Source: an uncultured Eubacteriales bacterium
GTDB lineage: Bacteria; Bacillota; Clostridia; Christensenellales; Aristaeellaceae
Assembly: GCA_900317565.1 (NCBI GenBank)
Contig: ONHI01000015.1
Coordinates: forward strand, 1-33,477
Direction of reading: 5' to 3'
DNA: 33,477 bases
Shown: positions 9,939-18,199 of the stretch, piece by piece
Numbering within the stretch: the first letter of the stretch is position 1
How the letters are laid out: every line of letters starts with the position of its first letter
Made by a program: the position numbers and the translations under genes
The notes under the pieces: generated by a model
Told to the model about the DNA's origin: nothing
The model's database searches: none
Seen by the model: only the letters and a program-made list of their open reading frames with translations

Positions 9939-9967
9939 CGATTACACCTCTGCAGACATTGATAAAG

Positions 9968-10004
9968 CTCATGCAGGGGCGGCGAAGCGCCGCCCCTGCA
10001 TGAG
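9968..10004 (-). terminator. Intercistronic hairpin between binding protein and permease
   Basis: A perfect 17-bp inverted repeat (9968-9984 with 9988-10004) with a 3-base loop. Reading on the minus strand it is followed only by a weak T stretch (TTTATC), so it looks like a leaky terminator or an mRNA-protecting hairpin at the 3' end of the binding-protein message. Confidence 0.6.
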
Positions 10005-10024
10005 ATTCGCTTCTTCCGGGACGA

Positions 10025-10807
10025 TCAGCCCTGGGTCAGGTCCACGCCGAAGTACTTCTCGGACAGGGCCGCCAGCGTGCCGTCCTGACGGGCGGCCTCC
10101 AAAATCTCATTGATGGCGGCGACCAGGCTCTTGGAATCCGAGCCCTTGCGCACCGGATAGGCCACGGGCTCGCCGTCCTCCAGAATCTCAACCACCTTGA
10201 TGTTGGCGTCGGGATGCTGGGCGAGATAATCGTCGATGGAGCCCTTGGCGTTGATCGTGGCGTCCACGCGGCCCTGCTCCACCAGCATGATGGTCTCGGT
10301 CAGCGTGTTCACCGGGGTCACCGTCGCGCCGAAGGCCTCGGCGATGGCGGCGAAGGTGCTGGAGGCGGTGTTGGCCGTGGTGTGGTCATCCAGGTCGTTG
10401 ACGCTCTGGATATCCTCGTTGTCCGAGCGGGTCACCAGCACCACCTGGGTGTACACATAGGGCGTGGAGAAGCTGTACTTCTCGGCGCGATCCTCGGTGT
10501 AGCCCACGCCGTTGCAGGCGATGTCAAACCGGCCGGCGTCCACGCCCGCCAGTATGGCGTCCCAATCGGTCTCCTGGAACTCCGGCTCCACGCCCAGGCC
10601 GTGGGCGATCAGCGTGCCGATCTCGATGTCCAGGCCGGTCAGCACGTCGTTCTCATCGTGATAGGTCCAGGGCGACCAGTTGCCCTCGGTGGCGATGATG
10701 AGGGTGCCGCGCTCCTGGATCCTCGCCAGCAGGTCCCCCTCCTCCGCCACGGCGGCGACGGAAGCGGCCAGCAGCAGCGCCAGCAGCAATGCGATCAGTT
10801 TCTTCAT
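10025..10807 (-). CDS. Polar amino acid ABC transporter, substrate-binding protein
   Basis: The 260-residue exported receptor belongs to the SBP_bac_3 family: TLIIATEGNWSPWTYHD, GLDIEIG, DAGRFDIACNGVGYTEDRAEKY split over the usual two lobes, then FSTPYV. A signal peptide covers about 1-21 (ending AAVA-EE). It has no lipobox cysteine, unlike most binding proteins of one-membrane Bacillota. The ATG at 10807 is chosen since AAAGGAGGA precedes it; a TTG 13 codons upstream lies before this site. First gene of the three-gene operon with its own consensus-like promoter. The amino acid carried is not evident. Confidence 0.92.
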   Translation of the reverse strand: MKKLIALLLALLLAASVAAVAEEGDLLARIQERGTLIIATEGNWSPWTYHDENDVLTGLDIEIGTLIAHGLGVEPEFQETDWDAILAGVDAGRFDIACNGVGYTEDRAEKYSFSTPYVYTQVVLVTRSDNEDIQSVNDLDDHTTANTASSTFAAIAEAFGATVTPVNTLTETIMLVEQGRVDATINAKGSIDDYLAQHPDANIKVVEILEDGEPVAYPVRKGSDSKSLVAAINEILEAARQDGTLAALSEKYFGVDLTQG

Positions 10808-10878
10808 GGAATATCCTCCTTTGACTCGGCATACGGTTGCGTTCAATTAATGCGCGCTCATCTCTATGAAGCGAACCC

Positions 10879-10907
10879 ATCATACCACATAATTCCGAGT
10901 AAATCAA
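10879..10907 (-). promoter_or_regulatory. Promoter of the amino acid ABC operon
   Basis: On the minus strand TTGATT (10907-10902), 17 bp, TATGAT (10884-10879), giving a 5' leader of roughly 65 bases before the binding-protein ATG. Confidence 0.7.
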
Positions 10908-10980
10908 TCACCTTTACACAGATTTTAGAAAAGAAAAAGCTATGATCCGCTATAGCCTGTTTTGGGCCGTTTTTCGCCGG

Positions 10981-11009
10981 TTGCAAACGGCGCGGCGATG
11001 CGCTATAAT
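10981..11009 (+). promoter_or_regulatory. Promoter of the heparinase-like gene
   Basis: TTGCAA (10981-10986), 17 bp, TATAAT (11004-11009). Predicted transcript start about 11016, some 75 bases ahead of the ATG. Confidence 0.72.
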
Positions 11010-11091
11010 GGCTCTCAGGACGCCCGAATCGCCGGGGCAGAGGCCCTTGCGGCGCGGGCAATGCGACGAATAAGGCTGGGAGGCTGAAGCT

Positions 11092-12885
11092 ATGTTCAGG
11101 GAATATCTGAGAGAGCATTCCATGGCGGCGCTGCTCGCCGGGGGCAGGCCCCGCCTGTTTCCCGACATGGATGACCGCGACGCCTGGGAGAACATCCCGG
11201 AGGCATTGAAAAATGAGATTGCCGCCGCGGCCGCGCAGTTCCGCAAGGCGGAATATCCCCTGCTGAGGGCCTCGCAGTTCATGGCGTTCTTCCGCGACGG
11301 CAGCCGCACGGCCTGGGAGGCGCCCTACTTCGCGCGGCGCAGGAAGCTGATACTCGCCGCGCTGGACGCCTGCATCCGGGGCGACGGGGCGCACCTGGAC
11401 GAGGTCGTGGACGGCATATGGCTCGTGTGCGAGGAGACCTCCTGGGTGCTCAGCGCCCACAACGACGCCGGTCCCGCCTTCGCCGGGGCCATCCTGCCGG
11501 ACGCGGAAAACCCCGTGATCGACCTGTTCGCCGGGCAGACGGCCATGATACTCTCGCTGGTGTGCGCCCTGCTGGGCGGACACCTGGACGCCGTCTCCCC
11601 GCTGATCCGGCGGCGCGTGCGCCGGGAGGTGGAGGCGCGAATACTGCTGCCCTTCGAGCGCCGGGACGACTTCTGGTGGATGGGCGTGGTGCGCAGCGAC
11701 CTGAACAACTGGACGCCCTGGATCGTGTCCAACGTGATGCTCACGGCGGCGCTGTGGGTGGAGGACAGGCCGCGGCTGGCGGCGCTGCTGGAGCGCGGCT
11801 GCCTGATGCTGGACCGCTACCTGGATTGCGTGCCCGCCGACGGCGGCTGCGACGAGGGCGCGGCCTATTGGGGCATGGCGGGCGGCGCGCTGCTGGACGC
11901 GCTGGAGCTGCTGGAGCGCCTCACCGACAGGCGCATGGCCTTCTGGACGGACGACAAGATACGGGGCATCATGCTGTACCCGCTGCGGGCCTGGGTGACG
12001 GGCCGGTGGTTCGTCAACTTCGCGGACTGCGACGCCCGCCCGAACATGTACGGCGAGCGGCTGCAATTCGCGGGCCAGCGCATCCAGTGCGAGGGCCTCG
12101 TCGCGCTGGGGGCCCGCTTCCCCGGCGGCATCGCCCAGATGCTGGACGACACGCCGCAGCTCTGGCGGCTGCTGAACCTGCTGTTCCATCCGGTGGAGCC
12201 CGCGGCGGACGCGCCCCTGGAGCGGGACGTCTGGATCGAAAGCCTCCAGCTGCGCATCGCCCGCCGGGGCGCTTCGACGCTGGTCTGCAAGGCCGGGCAC
12301 AACGGCGACAGCCACAACCACAACGACGTGGGCGCGTTCATGCTCTACCGGGACGGCGAGCCCGTCATACTGGACGCGGGCAACATGGTCTACACCCGCA
12401 AGACCTTCTCGGAGGCCCGCTATACGCTGTGGAACACCCGCTCCATGTACCACAACGTGCCGCTGATCGGCGGCGTGGAGCAGCGCGCCGGGCTGGAATT
12501 CGCGGCGCGCGGGGTCGAGCGCCTGCCCGACGGCATGCGCATGGACATCGCCCCGGCCTATCCCCCGGAGGCCGAGATCGACACCGCCGCCCGCGCCTTC
12601 GCCATCGGCGAGGATGGCGCGGTGACGCTCACGGATGACATCGCCCTGCGCCGGGAGGCCCCGGTGGAATGGGTATTCATGCTCCGCAGGGCCCCGCGTG
12701 TGGACGGCCAGGGCCTGGTCAGCGGCGGCGTGCGCATCGCGCCGGACACGCCGCTTGAGATCGCCGTGGAGGAGATCCCCGTGGAGGACCCGCGCATGGC
12801 GCTCACCTTCCCCGGCAGCCTGTGGCGCGCGCGCTTCATCGCCGCGCCGTCGATGCGCCATCGTGTGACCTTCACGGTCGCGTGA
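11092..12885 (+). CDS. Heparinase II/III family polysaccharide lyase-like protein
   Basis: The 597-residue product has the two-part layout of heparinase II/III family proteins: an alpha-helical toroid over roughly the first 370 residues (WTPWIVSNVMLTAAL; DGGCDEGAAYWGMAGG) and a beta-rich second half beginning with KAGHNGDSHNHNDVGAF (near residue 400), a strongly conserved His/Asn motif of this family, followed by GEPVILDAGNMVYT. Such enzymes cleave uronic-acid-containing chains by beta-elimination; the real substrate here is unknown, and some members act on plant or host polymers. No signal peptide is seen, so it would act in the cytoplasm on imported oligosaccharides. GGGAGG precedes the ATG. 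It stands alone but next to the arabinose-type operon and may act with it. Confidence 0.8.
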   Translation: MFREYLREHSMAALLAGGRPRLFPDMDDRDAWENIPEALKNEIAAAAAQFRKAEYPLLRASQFMAFFRDGSRTAWEAPYFARRRKLILAALDACIRGDGAHLDEVVDGIWLVCEETSWVLSAHNDAGPAFAGAILPDAENPVIDLFAGQTAMILSLVCALLGGHLDAVSPLIRRRVRREVEARILLPFERRDDFWWMGVVRSDLNNWTPWIVSNVMLTAALWVEDRPRLAALLERGCLMLDRYLDCVPADGGCDEGAAYWGMAGGALLDALELLERLTDRRMAFWTDDKIRGIMLYPLRAWVTGRWFVNFADCDARPNMYGERLQFAGQRIQCEGLVALGARFPGGIAQMLDDTPQLWRLLNLLFHPVEPAADAPLERDVWIESLQLRIARRGASTLVCKAGHNGDSHNHNDVGAFMLYRDGEPVILDAGNMVYTRKTFSEARYTLWNTRSMYHNVPLIGGVEQRAGLEFAARGVERLPDGMRMDIAPAYPPEAEIDTAARAFAIGEDGAVTLTDDIALRREAPVEWVFMLRRAPRVDGQGLVSGGVRIAPDTPLEIAVEEIPVEDPRMALTFPGSLWRARFIAAPSMRHRVTFTVA

Positions 12886-12894
12886 GAAACCGGA

Positions 12895-12923
12895 TTGCTG
12901 ATAATCCTATAACAGTTTATATA
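12895..12923 (+). promoter_or_regulatory. Promoter-like AT-rich sequence
   Basis: TTGCTG (12895-12900), 17 bp, TATATA (12918-12923) in an AT-rich patch just after the heparinase-like gene. The only thing downstream is a gene remnant without a ribosome binding site, so this may be a leftover or chance match. Confidence 0.35.
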
Positions 12924-12927
12924 GTGA

Positions 12928-13380
12928 GGCCTTTACTATTGCTATTACGGCGACATGTACGACCGGCCGGAGGCCTACCGGCAGTCGGCGCTGCGGGCGG
13001 GCGAATGGGCGCATCAGAACACCTTCCGGCTGATGGAATACCGGGGCTCCACCTGCGACAACACCGACATCACCGACAACGAATCCGGCATCTACGCCAT
13101 ATTCGGCTTCCTGGCGCTGTACGACCTGACCGGCGAGCAGAGGTGGCTGGACGCGCTGATCGGCGCGGCGGACTACGCCGAGACCTGGACCTACTGCTGG
13201 TCCTTCCCGGTGGAATGCCCCTGGCCGAACCATCCCTTCACCAAGAACCCCATCAGCGGCCAGAGCCCGGTGACGCTGGGCGGCGGCGGGGGCGACATGT
13301 ACATGGCAGCCTGCGCCTACGTCTACTACCGGCTGTACGTGATCACCGGGGACAGGCACTATCGGGACTACGCCGCATGA
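12928..13380 (+). pseudogene. Remnant of an (alpha/alpha)-barrel-like carbohydrate protein
   Basis: An open frame from the stop at 12925-12927 to the TGA at 13378-13380 encodes about 150 residues, reading YYGDMYDRPEAYRQ, then repeated helix pairs (LALYDLTGEQRWLDALIGAADYAETW; YYRLYVITGDRHYRDYA). The pattern of helices with D-R/L-TG-E/D-xxW/Y turns is that of six-hairpin glycosidase-type barrels, but only about two hairpins are present. The first possible ATG (12955) has no ribosome binding site, and the frame stops abruptly within what should be a longer domain, so both ends look missing. I cannot name the family. Most likely a decayed piece of a larger polysaccharide-degradation gene. Confidence 0.55.
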
Positions 13381-13388
13381 CATGACGA

Positions 13389-13414
13389 GGGGCAGCCGCA
13401 GAAGCGGCTGCCCC
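13389..13414. terminator. Hairpin between gene remnant and GH51
   Basis: A perfect 11-bp stem (13389-13399 with 13404-13414) with an AGAA loop, followed on the plus strand by GAACTTT. The T tract is weak; it lies between convergent genes, so a terminator role is likely but not certain. Confidence 0.55.
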
Positions 13415-13431
13415 GAACTTTGTGCATCCGA

Positions 13432-14901
13432 TCATTGCCCCAGCTCGATCACGTTCACGGAATGCGGCTCCAAGAGGATATCGCCAAAGGGCGCGTCCCG
13501 GACGGCGACGCCGACCTGCGCGGCATCAAAGTCATTGTAGCTGTCGGCGCTCTCCCCGTTCAGGACGTGCTGGCGCATCGTCCCATGGGTCCCGGCCGTC
13601 TCGATCTCAAGCGATATCGGCCTTTCCGGATCCCGGTTGACGACGGCCACCGTCAGCGCGCCGTCCCGCTTCAGCGCCACCGCGTCCAGCGCGTCGACGG
13701 CCACGCCGTCCGCATCGCAGCGCGGGCCGTCGGCGATATAGCTCGCCACGAGCCGGTCCCCCAGCAGGTTCCTGTAGAGCTCGAACACGTGGTAGGTCGG
13801 GCGCAGCACGATGCCGCCGTCGTTCACGCCGATCGCGCCGCGGCCGCACACCGTCGGGGAGAAGTTCGCCATCCGGACGCTGTCCCCGTGGCGCATGCAG
13901 AGGTTGAGGAAGCCCGCGCAGAACACCGCGTCCGCCATCGTATACTGGGCGTTGTCCTCGTTGGCCTCCCGCCGTTTCGCCGCCCGGGCGTGGTCCGCCG
14001 CCAGGTGGGAGAAATCCACGATGCCGGGATGAAACCAGCCCCGCAGGTTCCACTCGTCAAAGGCGATGCGAATCCTGCCCTCCAGGCCCAGCGCCGCCAG
14101 GATCCCCCGGGTCTTGAGGATGCTGTCCTCGAACTGCCCGACGGCGCGCAGCGTGCGCGCGTAGCCGGAGAGGGCGTTGGTCTCCCACGCCGGATCGAAA
14201 TAGCCGTGGATGCTGATCCAGTCGATCAGATCGCCCGCCTCGCGCAGCAGGCTCAGGTTCCAGTCCAGGTCCGGCACCGCCGCGGCCAGCAGCTGTATGG
14301 ACGGGTCCACCCGGCGCATCATCTTCGCGCTCTCCCGCACGAAGCGCCCCCATTCCCCGGGCGTCTTCGCGCCGATCTCCCCGCCGGTATAGTTCTCATT
14401 GCCGATGGACCAGAGCTTCACCCCGTAGGGCGACGGATGGCCGTTGCGCGCCCGCGCCCTGGCCCATCTTCCCAGCGACGGCTCGTTGCAATACTCCACC
14501 CAGTCGGCCATCTCCTCGGGCGTGCCGGTGCCCGCGTTCGTGCAGATGTAGGGCTCGGCCCCGATGGCCTCGCACAGCCGCATGAACTCGTCCGTGCCGA
14601 AGCGGTTGGACTCCTCCACGCACCACGCCTTGTCGTATACGGGCTCGCGCGCCCGTCCGACGCCGTCCTTCCAGTGATAGGCCGAGGCGAAGCAGCCGCC
14701 CGGCCAGCGCATGACCGGTATGCGCAGCCGCCTCAGCGCGTCGATCACATCCCGCCGGAAGCCGTCCCCATCCGCCAGCGGGCTTTCGGGGTCGTAGATG
14801 CCCCCATAGACCAGCCGCCCGAAGTGCTCGATGAACTGGCCGTAGATCATCGGGTCGATGTCGTGCAGTTCATGCCGCTCGTCGATCCTCAGCTTCGCCA
14901 T
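13432..14901 (-). CDS. GH51 alpha-L-arabinofuranosidase
   Basis: Retaining exo-enzyme that removes terminal L-arabinofuranose from arabinan, arabinoxylan or pectin side chains. The 489-residue length is standard for GH51. Visible motifs: IYGQFIEHFG near residue 20, MRWPGGCF (64-71), SIGNEN with the acid/base Glu169, HGYFDP (around 232), and FDEWN with the nucleophile Glu283, followed by a beta-sandwich C-terminal domain. No signal peptide, so it acts in the cytoplasm on oligosaccharides brought in by the adjacent ABC transporter, of which it is the last operon gene. GGAGGTGG precedes the ATG. A hairpin separates it from the upstream permease gene. Confidence 0.94.
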   Translation of the reverse strand: MAKLRIDERHELHDIDPMIYGQFIEHFGRLVYGGIYDPESPLADGDGFRRDVIDALRRLRIPVMRWPGGCFASAYHWKDGVGRAREPVYDKAWCVEESNRFGTDEFMRLCEAIGAEPYICTNAGTGTPEEMADWVEYCNEPSLGRWARARARNGHPSPYGVKLWSIGNENYTGGEIGAKTPGEWGRFVRESAKMMRRVDPSIQLLAAAVPDLDWNLSLLREAGDLIDWISIHGYFDPAWETNALSGYARTLRAVGQFEDSILKTRGILAALGLEGRIRIAFDEWNLRGWFHPGIVDFSHLAADHARAAKRREANEDNAQYTMADAVFCAGFLNLCMRHGDSVRMANFSPTVCGRGAIGVNDGGIVLRPTYHVFELYRNLLGDRLVASYIADGPRCDADGVAVDALDAVALKRDGALTVAVVNRDPERPISLEIETAGTHGTMRQHVLNGESADSYNDFDAAQVGVAVRDAPFGDILLEPHSVNVIELGQ

Positions 14902-14923
14902 GCCGTTTCCACCTCCATAAATG

Positions 14924-14951
14924 GGCGCGGAGGCGGCTGTGCCTCCGCGCC
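14924..14951 (-). repeat. Hairpin between permease and GH51 genes
   Basis: A perfect 11-bp inverted repeat (14924-14934 with 14941-14951), 6-base loop, within the 61-base gap of the operon. There is no T run after it on the minus strand (CATTTATGG follows), so an mRNA-processing or stability role is more likely than termination. Confidence 0.5.
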
Positions 14952-14962
14952 AGGATTCGCAG

Positions 14963-15790
14963 TTATCCCTTGACGGCGCCCGCCGTCAGGCCCTTGATGA
15001 TGTGCTTCTGCATGAAGCAATAGAATACAAAGATCGGGAATATGGTGAGCACCGACAGCGTCATGAAGGACGGCCAGTTGGTGGTGAACTGGCCCTTGGC
15101 GCGGAACACCTCCAGCACCAGGGTCGTGTTGGCGCGGCTGTTGAGGAAGATGTTCGGCGCGATGAAGTCGTTCCAGATCCACATGGTGTTGAATATGATG
15201 GACGTGGTCGTGATCGGCTTCATCAGGGGCATGATGATCGTGAAGAATATCCGCCCGACGCCCGCGCCGTCCACGATCGCCGCCTCGTTCAGCTCCCGGG
15301 GTATGGAGCGCATGTAGCCCACCGCCAGGAACACGGTCAGCGCCGAGCCGTTGGCGTAGAACACCACCATGCCCAGCAGGTTGTCCAGCAGCTTCAGGCC
15401 CTGCATGACCTCGAACAGCGACAGCAGTATGGCCTGGAAGGGCACCAGGAAGCCCAGCATCAGGTAGACCAGCACGCCGTTGTTGAACTTGTTCTCGTTG
15501 AAGGAAATGGGATAGGCCGCCATTTCGCCGATGATGACGATCAGCAGCACCGAGCAGAGCGTCAAAAACAGCGTGTTCCGGAACGCCAGCAGTATGGGCG
15601 TCTTCTGGAAGACCTCGGCATAGTTGCCCAGGTACAGGGAGGTGGGAAACGCGGTGGGATTGTAGGAGACCTCCTTCAGCGTCTTGAAGGTGCTGATCAC
15701 CAGGAAGTAAAACGGATACAGGAACACGGCGCAGATCGGAAGTATGAATATATCCGACAGCGTAAAGTGCCTCTTCAGAAACGCCTTCAT
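14963..15790 (-). CDS. Carbohydrate ABC transporter permease (MalG type)
   Basis: The 275-residue permease has about six membrane helices and the coupling-loop motif ELNEAAIVDGAGVGRIFFTIIMPL, which is the EAA motif contacting the ATPase. It ends HIIKGLTAGAVKG, the classic end of MalG/YtcP-like sugar permeases. Its ATG shares a base with the stop of the first permease (TGATG), so translation is coupled. No ATPase is encoded in the operon; sugar importers of this type in Bacillota commonly share a single MsmX-like ATPase encoded elsewhere (established for the family; inferred here). Confidence 0.93.
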   Translation of the reverse strand: MKAFLKRHFTLSDIFILPICAVFLYPFYFLVISTFKTLKEVSYNPTAFPTSLYLGNYAEVFQKTPILLAFRNTLFLTLCSVLLIVIIGEMAAYPISFNENKFNNGVLVYLMLGFLVPFQAILLSLFEVMQGLKLLDNLLGMVVFYANGSALTVFLAVGYMRSIPRELNEAAIVDGAGVGRIFFTIIMPLMKPITTTSIIFNTMWIWNDFIAPNIFLNSRANTTLVLEVFRAKGQFTTNWPSFMTLSVLTIFPIFVFYCFMQKHIIKGLTAGAVKG

Positions 15791-16674
15791 CAGCCATGCA
15801 CCTCCCGCTTGCGCATCGTGGTGAACTGCACGGCGGATATCACCATGACCAGCAATATGAATATCGCCGCCAGCGCGGTGGAAACGCCGTACTGCCGCTC
15901 CGAGATGCCGCGCTGTATGATGATCTGGGTCACCGTGTAGTTCGCATAGCCCGGGCCGCCCTTGGTCAGGGCGTAGGGCAGGTCGTAGACCTTCAGGCCG
16001 TTGGTCAGCAGCAGCAGCGTGTTCACCGTCAGTGCCGGCGCCAGCAGCGGTATGGTGATGAATCGGAACTGCTGCCAGCGGTTCGCGCCGTCGATGGCGG
16101 CGGCCTCGTAATACGTGGAATCGATCGCCTGGAGATAGGCGATGTTCACCACCGTGTGCCAGCCGGTGCTGGTCCATACCGCCACGGCGATGATCGAAAA
16201 TTTCGCCATCCATGCGCTGGAGGTCCAGCCGATGGGCTTCACGCCCAGCGGCTTCAGCATCGCGTTCAGCGCGCCGGTGCCCAGCGGGGAGAGGATATAG
16301 CCCCAGATATAGCCGATCAGCAGGGCGCTGATGACCGACGGGAAGAAGAACACCGCGCGCTCAAAGGTCTTGACCCGCTGCTGGCGGTCCAGCAGCACGG
16401 CCAGGGGCACGGAGATCAGATTGATGAGTATGACCACGAAGAAGGTGTAGAACAGCGTGTTGAACAGCGCCTGGCGCATGACGTCGTCGCGAAATACCGC
16501 CGCGTAATTCTTGAAGCCCACGAATTGATAGGTGTGCTGCACGCCGTCGAAATCGGTGAAGCTGTACAGCAGCGTCTTCAACAGCGGGAAGACCGTAAAC
16601 AGGGTAAAGGTGATCACCGCGGGCAGGAGGAAGACCTCGTATTGCAGATTGCGGATGATGCGTCTTTTTTTCAT
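15790..16674 (-). CDS. Carbohydrate ABC transporter permease (MalF type)
   Basis: The 294-residue membrane protein starts MKKRRIIRNLQYEVFLLPAV, has about six helices, the LYSFTDFDG and FVGFKNYAAVF segments typical of MalF/UgpA-like permeases, and the EAA loop EAAAIDGANRWQQFRFITIPLL. It would pair with the second permease to form the sugar channel. The ATG at 16674 has GGAGTGA about 6 bases ahead; a TTG two codons earlier would overlap the ribosome binding site. The 122-base gap to the upstream binding-protein gene contains an attenuating hairpin. Confidence 0.93.
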   Translation of the reverse strand: MKKRRIIRNLQYEVFLLPAVITFTLFTVFPLLKTLLYSFTDFDGVQHTYQFVGFKNYAAVFRDDVMRQALFNTLFYTFFVVILINLISVPLAVLLDRQQRVKTFERAVFFFPSVISALLIGYIWGYILSPLGTGALNAMLKPLGVKPIGWTSSAWMAKFSIIAVAVWTSTGWHTVVNIAYLQAIDSTYYEAAAIDGANRWQQFRFITIPLLAPALTVNTLLLLTNGLKVYDLPYALTKGGPGYANYTVTQIIIQRGISERQYGVSTALAAIFILLVMVISAVQFTTMRKREVHG

Positions 16675-16757
16675 ATGCAATCACTCCAGGCTGTTTTGGC
16701 AGGGGACAATGCGCGATTCCAAATAGGGGGCATCCCTCAAAAAAACGTAAAGAACCA

Positions 16758-16784
16758 AAAAGGGGGACTGAACGTCCCCCTTTT
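16758..16784 (-). terminator. Partial terminator after the sugar-binding protein gene
   Basis: An 11-bp perfect stem (16758-16768 with 16774-16784), 5-base loop, followed by TTTTT on the minus strand about 12 bases after the binding-protein stop. Because the permeases have no other obvious promoter, this probably terminates only a fraction of transcripts, giving more binding protein than permease. Confidence 0.7.
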
Positions 16785-16796
16785 CATTCAGCCAAA

Positions 16797-18014
16797 TCAG
16801 GCAGCGCTCACTTCCGCCAGCTTGTCGTCCAAGCGGGCGGCAGCCTCTTCGGGCGTCGCGGCGCCCACCAGCACATCCTGCAGGCTGGCCAGGAAGGTCA
16901 GGCGCAGGGACTCGGTGTAGCTGATCCACTGGCTCATCGGGATGTGGAACTCGCCGGCCTTGACGGCCTCGACGGCATCCGCCAGCTGGGGCGCGATCTC
17001 GGGCTCATAGCCGGAAGCCACGGTGAAGCCGCCGTAGGCGTTGAACTGGGCCTCCAGGCCTTCGGGGGACACGCAGAACTCCAGGAAAGCCTTGGCGACG
17101 TCGGGGTCCTTGGCGTCCTTGTTGATGCAGGGGCCGACGTTGATGCAGCCGCAGTAGTAGACATGCTCGGTGCCGGGAATGCCCATGCACTCATAGTTCA
17201 GGTCGGGGTTGATCTGGGCGATGGTGTTCACGTTCCAGGAGCCGGTCATGATCATGGCGACCTGCTCGGTGGCGAACTGGGTGACCATGTCGTCGCCGGA
17301 AACGCCCACCATGTCGGGGGTCAGGAAGCCGCGATCCACCAGCTCGCGGACCATCTCAAAGGGCTTGGTCCAGCCGTCCACGAACTTGGCCTCGCCGGCG
17401 AACACCTTCGCGGTGAAATCGGGATCCTTGGTCAGGGTCTCGGCGCCAAACAGCGGCGCGGCGAAGTTCACGGCGGCGTCCTGGCAGTTGTCCAGCAGCG
17501 GCACATAGCCGTTGTCCTGCAGGGTCTGGCAGACGTTCAGGAACTCCTCCCAGGTCTGGGGCTCGCTCTCGATGCCGCAGGCCGCGAACATGTCCTTGTT
17601 GTAGAACAGGCCGCCGACCCAGCAGTCCACCGCCGCGCAGTTAGGATACATTTCCTTCACGGCGTCCGGGATGGTGCCGTCCTGCATGTAGCTCTCGCCG
17701 GACAGGTCCATGGTGTAGCCGCCGACGGTCAGGGCCTCGCGGTTCTCCAGCGCCATGTAGAACACGTCCGGCGCGGAGCCGGTGTACAGCAGCGTGGAGA
17801 GCTTTTCGACGTAATCGGCCACCGGCGGGGCGTAGGTGTAATCCACGGTCACGTTCGGATACTTCGCCTTGAAGGCGTTGATGACGGGCTCGCTCTTCGT
17901 CTCGTCGTACCAGGACAGTATGGACAGGGTACCGGAGAGCTCCTCCGCCACGGCGGAGAGGCCAAGGGTCGCCACCATGGCGACAACCAGCATCAGCGCA
18001 AACAGCTTTTTCAT
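16797..18014 (-). CDS. Carbohydrate ABC transporter substrate-binding protein
   Basis: The 405-residue exported receptor is of the extracellular SBP family 1 type: SWYDETKSEPVINAFKAKYPNVTVDY, then SAPDVFYM, the GLFYNKDMFAACGI motif and GSWNVNTI. The gene neighbours suggest an arabino-oligosaccharide or related pectic oligomer as the substrate. A signal peptide covers about 1-23 (ending SAVA-EE), with no lipobox Cys. AAGGAGGT precedes the ATG at 18014. First gene of the operon; divergent from the YesM-type kinase gene, which is its likely regulator. Confidence 0.93.
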   Translation of the reverse strand: MKKLFALMLVVAMVATLGLSAVAEELSGTLSILSWYDETKSEPVINAFKAKYPNVTVDYTYAPPVADYVEKLSTLLYTGSAPDVFYMALENREALTVGGYTMDLSGESYMQDGTIPDAVKEMYPNCAAVDCWVGGLFYNKDMFAACGIESEPQTWEEFLNVCQTLQDNGYVPLLDNCQDAAVNFAAPLFGAETLTKDPDFTAKVFAGEAKFVDGWTKPFEMVRELVDRGFLTPDMVGVSGDDMVTQFATEQVAMIMTGSWNVNTIAQINPDLNYECMGIPGTEHVYYCGCINVGPCINKDAKDPDVAKAFLEFCVSPEGLEAQFNAYGGFTVASGYEPEIAPQLADAVEAVKAGEFHIPMSQWISYTESLRLTFLASLQDVLVGAATPEEAAARLDDKLAEVSAA

Positions 18015-18059
18015 GGAAACTACCTCCTTAACTCTATTGGGCGATTGCCCCATGGCCCT

Positions 18060-18065
18060 ATTATA
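18060..18065 (-). promoter_or_regulatory. -10 box of the sugar ABC operon
   Basis: A perfect TATAAT on the minus strand, about 45 bases ahead of the ATG. The region 17 bp further upstream (GGCCGG) is nothing like a -35 box, as expected for an activator-dependent promoter; the AraC-type regulator encoded nearby is the obvious candidate (inference). Confidence 0.5.
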
Positions 18066-18140
18066 CGGCCTGCGTCCCGGCCCCGGCCATAGAAAATATT
18101 GCAAAAAAATTATAAAATATAGCGGAATATCCAAATCGCC

Positions 18141-18169
18141 TTGCCCGGTTTCGCCGCATACGCTATAAT
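18141..18169 (+). promoter_or_regulatory. Promoter of the two-component operon
   Basis: TTGCCC (18141-18146), 17 bp, TATAAT (18164-18169), followed by GGGAGG 8 bases before the kinase ATG at 18200. Confidence 0.7.
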
Positions 18170-18199
18170 TATTGTGAATTTACACGGGAGGCCGGCGCT

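Noticed and set aside
10908-10980. Possible riboswitch or small RNA between the divergent amino acid ABC and lyase promoters
   Set aside because: Only a short GCTAT/ATAGC inverted repeat is seen; the stretch lies between two promoters pointing away from it and shows no conserved fold.
15001-18014. Missing ATPase as evidence of a broken sugar transporter
   Set aside because: Sugar importers of this type in Bacillota often use a shared ATPase encoded elsewhere; permeases and binding protein look intact.
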